64,000 bases of DNA from Opisthorchis felineus (lineage: Eukaryota; Platyhelminthes; Trematoda; Opisthorchiida; Opisthorchiidae): positions 491,593 through 555,592 of the forward strand of contig SJOL01006482.1 of assembly GCA_004794785.1 (NCBI GenBank). The letters are read 5' to 3'. The translations under genes were made by a program, and so were the position numbers. How positions within the stretch are numbered: position 1 is the stretch's first letter; each line of letters starts with the position of its first letter. The notes under the pieces were generated by a model. That model worked only from the letters and a program-made list of their open reading frames with translations, made no database searches and had not been told where the DNA came from. Of this stretch, positions 58,601-64,000 are shown in pieces.

Positions 58601-60500
58601 AGAAGTGGAGTGGAGCTAGGATTCTGTGCCTTAAAGAAGCAGATCTGACAATAAATACCCGTACACTCACTGAATCTTTGCCATGACTACATCCATGAGT
58701 ACATGTTTGAAGACCCACGAGGTTTTTTAATTCTATGAATCAAGTCCTTGACCTTACGACCACCATGTTTACACCCCTCTTTAGGTTTAATTTTCTGGTC
58801 TCCAACACCAGTGTACAGACGGAGTCTTTGCTATCGTCTATGGGATCGCTGAGCAAGCAGTAAGTTTGCCTTTAAAACCGAAGAATGTCCAAACACTTCT
58901 GAAATATTTTTATTTCCAACTAGTGTGTGGTATGACGTCAAGCATGATCATACTGATACAGTCGGAATAAAAGCAGGACTTGCAGGATTTGTGGGTACTG
59001 GGGATTGAGCTGAAAATTGACACGGTCATAAACAGTGGGCATTGTCCGATGTAGACTTGATCACGTCTGAACCATCATGGTACGGAAACACGGCTAATGG
59101 GACTTTTTCTTTATGTTGAGGAACGAGCTGGGACAAGAACAGCTCGTCAAAATTTGCAGGTGGTGAGCAAAAACAAAACAGGAGAGGACCGAACAAGAAG
59201 CATCCTACATGACAAGTGAAAAGACATCTTCGAATTAAGGAAATTGAGGAACTAGAACAAAGTATCTGGCGAAGCACCAGAATTATCACGACCTGGTTGG
59301 TCAACTTGAATTTCAGTCTAAAACCACCGCTGAGGCTTTGTGGCCCTCAACTGTAAGGCTTTTGGCCAGAGTCACTAAAAGCGCAAGTAAATACGATGAA
59401 GTGGAGGAATGAACAATACCGGTAAATGGTAAAAGGCATCTCAGAATCACGGTGTACAGTGAAACTATAGAGGTTTACTGGTGTCGCTGTTGTAGTAGAG
59501 TCTGGTATAAAAGTTCCTTGGGAGAGTGAGTTGGTGTTAACGCACAAGACAGAAAGTGAACCGCACAGAAAATAACCGACTTTGTGAGGAGCACAGAATT
59601 AAAGTTTCCGATGTGCTTAGATCTCAACGGAAGGTTCAGCAAATTAGAATGAACAGAAAGCATAAGCGAGATTAAATCGAACGTATCTTTTTATTTCACA
59701 TTCTTCACCGAGTGAAACTGGTTAACAGAAACGGGTTGACCGCCCAATAAAGATGCACCGGTTCAGCAAATGAATAAAAATATTTCTCCAATGTTGGTTT
59801 TATAATTTTTTTAGCGCGGGCATGAAGGAGCGCAACACACAATGTTATGATGTCGAAGAGTCGTCGGTGGCCGTTGTATCAGGCCATCATGCGTAGTTGA
59901 TACCAAAATCGGCATCGCTTATGGATGCGGACCTAGCAGTTACGGTAGGTAGCTAAGGTAAGTTACAATACAATGGTTGGTCTTATTTTCTGGCACTGTC
60001 GTCGCGCTTCATGACTTAATCCAGCTCAGTGACGTCATGTTTTCTTATAGGGAAGATATTTCATTTGAATGATCACATGCAGATACCTGAAAATGCTGCT
60101 TTATCCCCTCACTAGTTTCGTATACCTGAGAATGGGGGTGATTCACATAGCTGCATACTCGCATAAATACCGCACAATGCATTGCAAAAGTTATCTTCAG
60201 TTTTTATACTGAAAGCGAGGCTAGCTTCCCAAAACCAGTTCTGCCGAGGTTCGGTGAATAATTTGTTACGTTATTCGTTACGTTAGTGCATACAAAGTTT
60301 GTTCAACTGACCACCTGAGCGGAATTTACATAGGATATTCTGCAGATGTTATCTCCCATTTAGAGAAAACCGTTGACCGTTGAAATATTCTGAGGATTGA
60401 TTTCGTGCTTAATATCTTAAAACGGTAATCAAATGTGAATCGGCGGTGTTCGGTGATCTTGAAAGTTGGCTCACTATGAGCAACCAAGTTGAACTAAAAC
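55700..60500. other. Mostly unrecognised; stop-poor patch at 57.2-58.6 kb
   Basis: Frames at 57225-57599, 57852-58100 and 58395-58619 (plus) are moderately long and G-rich, and may be remains of a retroelement. Near 58385 the plus strand encodes CLRCGGFSH, the first half of a CCHC zinc knuckle, but a stop replaces the last cysteine. No confident gene was found. Confidence 0.3.
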
Positions 60501-60516
60501 CCCGTAATATTTGCAC

Positions 60517-60708
60517 CTTCGAAAACCCCATAGTCTTGGCGAACTTACTTTCAGTTCGCTTCCAGTGAGTGGCTTGATTTGATCTTTCCCACTGTGTAGT
60601 CTGAAGTATAATGTCTGGTATCTTAGAATCCTGTTTGGCTTGTACAATGATGTTTAGGGTGTCCCGTAACAGACTGAGGCATGCAAAGTCCAGCAAGCAG
60701 GTGACCCT
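60517..60708 (-). CDS. Probable exon of an unidentified gene
   Basis: Exactly 64 codons lie between a strong acceptor (GCTGTCTTCTACAG) and a donor (TCGAAG followed by GTGCAA), both in phase 0. The product reads RVTCLLDFACLSLLRDTLNI, IVQAKQDSKIPDIILQTTQW and ends ...KTMGFSK. The alternating hydrophobic pattern suggests alpha-helical repeats. I do not recognise the family. The donor lacks the usual A at +3/+4, which lowers confidence. It could be part of the same minus-strand gene as 52875-53090. Confidence 0.4.
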
Positions 60709-60759
60709 CTGTAGAAGACAGCTTATCAAAACTGTATCCATGTTCCCCACCGTATGTGA

Positions 60760-63700
60760 CAGCCGATTGTCATAATTATTCCGCTTGATCCGAGGAACTA
60801 AAAACCCTCTTGTTTTTTGAATTATTTTTATAATCTTTACGGATTCTGATCGGAAATTGTGGTTTGTGGTTACTCACCGTCTATATACGTTTCCTTGTGA
60901 CGATATCGACTTTGTGGCGCACATCATTGCGATTTTATCCTCCGGCTGGTGGTTGTTTAGCCCCATTTTGTAACTCCTGCGGTATCTGCAAAGGAAAATC
61001 TGTTGAGGTTTGCTGAATATATGGAGTATTATCTTTGCAATAGTCCGTGATACCAGAAATTGGATTTCTTGGTCCTTTTTTGTGAATCAGCACATGTCAC
61101 TGAAGCGCACAAAGCAGACAGACGCAACACCCTCTATGTCGAGTGGACATTAAATATTGGTGCCAGTAAAGTCCGCTAGAAATGCTAGTAGACACACGAT
61201 GATGTCTGCCGGCGGACTTTCCGGCTGTGCTGCAGACTTTGTTACCCGGTTGGTCCTTTCGTTATGTGAAATAGAGTGAAGATGGTTTTAGCAATTTTCT
61301 AGGTTGGCGTGATTAAACAGCCCGCCACATTATGGCTTACCAATAAATAGCTCGTGTGTGACAGAGGAAATGTTAATTCTCAGTGTATTGCTGTCGTTCC
61401 TCGTTCCGTTTGTCCATAAATAAAACTCCACTAGCGGATAAGACAAGGATATCCAACGGCTTTCCAGATGAATGTCTAGGCTTAGCGTGCTTTAAGTCTT
61501 GTGAACCACAGGGGCTACGAGGCTGAAATACTACGTATCGGCCACTCTCCTAACGTTTGTCCACTCAAAATTTTCCATGCACCGTAATTTCACACCTACG
61601 TTTCTCGTATACATTGCGAAAAGGTTCCTGCGCATCAAACCTCAGATTTTGTCCTTATACGAGTGAATACGAGTAATATCTAATGCTGTTAGCGGACTCA
61701 AAACCAATGCTTTGGTCTGGCAAGCTTTTTGCACATTTAATAACTTCATGCTTCATATCAGAGAATTTTTGGGGACCTCCAACATATACTTGAAGAAAGG
61801 ACGACATCGTGATCCGGAGGCCAGATAAAGGCTCGGGAAGTGTAGCGGTGGATACTAAAAAATGATTATTGAAAACTGACCGAGGTTCTTGAGAACCGAA
61901 GGCGGTTTTCACCCGGCAGAAATGAGCGTAATGGAAGGTCAAGAGTCAAGCCCATGTTTTACATGAACTACATCAGCTTATTGAAAGTAGTATGGTTAAA
62001 GAACTACGCTAGTTCACCCCCCAGTAGGTATTGACCACCCCAAATATACGGGCCTCCCAGAACGCACAAATGGTTTTCCGTTGCATCTAAGAATTTATAT
62101 GGTTGTACCCGGTTTTCTTTAGAATTCAGTGAAGAAATTAGAAGAAACTCGCCTACGTGTTTGGGCCTAGTTGTTTGAGGTTATTGATATAATCCTATGT
62201 TTGAGTGTATCCCAGAAATACATGGTGTTATGCAGTGTGTTCCGTTTTCCCAAACGTCCCTCTTGAGAGGTCAATTGATGTATCCTACACGGGTGCCACT
62301 AAAATGAGTACTCCCATTCGTCGTTACCTACCCCCATTTTCCTTGTTTCTTAAACATCTTTTAATTAAAAGGGTCCTCATAAATCCACCGCTGGCAGCTC
62401 TTGTGGCTGTATAAGAATGTAAATCCCCCTTCAGGACTTATCCCGTTACCTCTGCACAGTGGCATGTTATGATCACAATGTCCGTGTAGCAGTGCTAACA
62501 TATCAGGTTTCCCGAAGGACCTGGCAGCCGTCGCTCCGCTGATGAGGATCTCGGTTCCAAAATCCTATCCCGCATACTCAGGTCCACACACAGACTTATC
62601 ACACCCCCTCACCCACCTTGATTTCACTAGCCTATTCTTCGCCACAGTTGCCTTCTTACCGGCGTGATGCAATACACCTCGCTCCCACTCTTCTTCGGTT
62701 TCTTGTTAGATCCCACACTCCTCATTAAACCTACACCGCATCTATCTCACTAGCCCCTCCATAAATATTTCTTTTCGGTGATATCCTTGTCCGCTAGCTG
62801 ACCTGTACGAACCCCCAGCCCACCATGTTTGGTCATGCCATCCTGGGTACCGATCACATCGCGGCTCCGTCACTCCAAATTAGACCAGTTGGAGTGATCT
62901 AGCTCTGCTGTAGTTCTCTCGTTGTTCAGCGAGGTGGTGTGATAAGTGATAACAGACACGTGAGGAACTTCCAAGACAATGGAAAAGGAATAGTTCAACC
63001 GGAAGCCACTACGTGAGATGAACAGCTATCAGATTCAATCAACAAGTGGTGCATGACAAAGGGTCCACAGGAGTTAGTTTTGAATGCTAGTGGTAACGAA
63101 GTTTCACTATATTTGATTCTGTTTGTGTGCGACCACTCCAGGGAGCAGTAGAGTCGGCGTGCTATATTTGGCTGACAAGGTGGATTTGTTGCCTTTCAAC
63201 CTCAGCAAGAAGGAAGGTGGAAACAGAGCTGCAAGTCGATGTAAGCCATGGGCATCGCAAATTGCCTTCAGGCTATCCTATGTACTTTTTATCAGACGAA
63301 AGGACAGTTTTCTTTGCCAGATAAGGGACAACCGGGACAAGTCCAAACCAGCGGCCACAAACAGATGAAGACCGGGAGTAGGACCACTGAAGATGGGCGA
63401 ACAACCGCGTTACTGGAGGAGGCATTATGGTGCAGCGCAACAGAGCGAGCAACAGGAGGTACCAGATAACCATACGAGGTTTTCATCCCTCAAGCATGCT
63501 GCCAGGTCATAAGCCACCAAGCAGTCCTAATTGTGGCTTGTGCATTACCAAAGAACGCCAGCTACCAGACGTTTTACACCGTCGGAGGGGAAGCCAGGCC
63601 AGGAAAACGGCTCAGTATTTTCTAACAAGAAGCAGCCGGTGCAACAGACAGATGCGGAAGGGGAAGCTGAAACATCAGGTACCGTAGGAGCAATAAGAAT

Positions 63701-64000
63701 AGAATAGAAATCGTACGCATTATGGCTGAACGACGACGGAGCGTTGGTATGACCTGCTACTTCAAGCTGAAGAGTATCGCAAATTTGGGTGTGTTTAATG
63801 GGTTGTGGAGCCATACAAGAGCCTCAATCACTGCTCATTATTAGGGGGACTCTTTTTGTGCGTGCAGTGCACTCTCATGGGTGAACAATCCTGTTTTGTT
63901 TAGCTCGAACTAACACAAACCAAACGGAAGTCAAAATACTGGATGTAAAACAGAGCCGACAGAGTGATCCAGAGCATGGACTTAGCTAGAAGTAGTGAAG
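60760..64000. other. No gene recognised
   Basis: A minus-strand frame at about 61800-61655 (VYVGGPQKFSDMKHEVIKCA) and opposed frames at 63.1-63.8 kb are weak candidates without family matches or convincing splice sites. 62.4-62.9 kb is pyrimidine-rich, with few open frames. Confidence 0.35.

Overview
This window is eukaryotic and has the character of a parasitic flatworm (trematode) genome. Coding sequence is sparse and cut into short exons with GT/AG boundaries, introns are very long, and retroelements and self-cleaving-ribozyme repeats are dense. A SINE-like repeat whose accidental reading frame gives a phrase like SRLGQPGSIPA...PSGGMA, together with the RTE-type LINE sequence, resembles what I remember from opisthorchiid liver flukes (Clonorchis/Opisthorchis). 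The species is an inference. No prokaryotic or viral features were seen.

Host genes. The one gene I can identify securely is a minus-strand core 1 beta-1,3-galactosyltransferase (C1GALT1, glycosyltransferase family 31). Four of its exons lie at 17746-17556, 16469-16328, 10728-10580 and 5834-5667. They join in frame across canonical splice sites and carry the ADDD motif, the VKQGYLSGGGGY motif, the HPF motif and the terminal CCSD...SFHY block. A type II membrane-anchor exon at 45420-45249 is a plausible first exon, which would stretch the gene over about 40 kb. The exon that should carry the N-terminal catalytic block was not found. A few other isolated exon-like frames (52875-53090, 60517-60708, 54892-55070) are reported at low confidence.

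Mobile DNA. (1) A degenerate RTE-type LINE runs on the minus strand at about 24157-20322. A second copy of its 5' 1.7 kb, nearly identical, lies inverted at 29958-31686. (2) A second RTE tail is at 36345-35600 (minus). (3) A Penelope-like element remnant with a GIY-YIG domain is at 40693-40214 (minus), with hammerhead-like cores beside it. (4) tRNA-derived SINE copies lie at 19.3-19.5, 46.7-46.9 and 49.7-49.85 kb.

Most unusual content. Two different short repeat families carry hammerhead ribozymes. Family A is a retrozyme-like repeat of about 284 bp, with at least a dozen whole or partial copies on both strands, often as head-to-head pairs. Its copy at 27171-27266 keeps a complete hammerhead fold on paper. 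Family B (1.8-3.05 kb) combines a tRNA-like pol III promoter head with a compact hammerhead at 2930-2974 and includes a 190-bp-arm inverted repeat. Most of these repeats lie inside or next to introns of the C1GALT1 gene.

The rest of the window is unannotated intronic or intergenic sequence with microsatellites and scattered frames that I could not support as genes.
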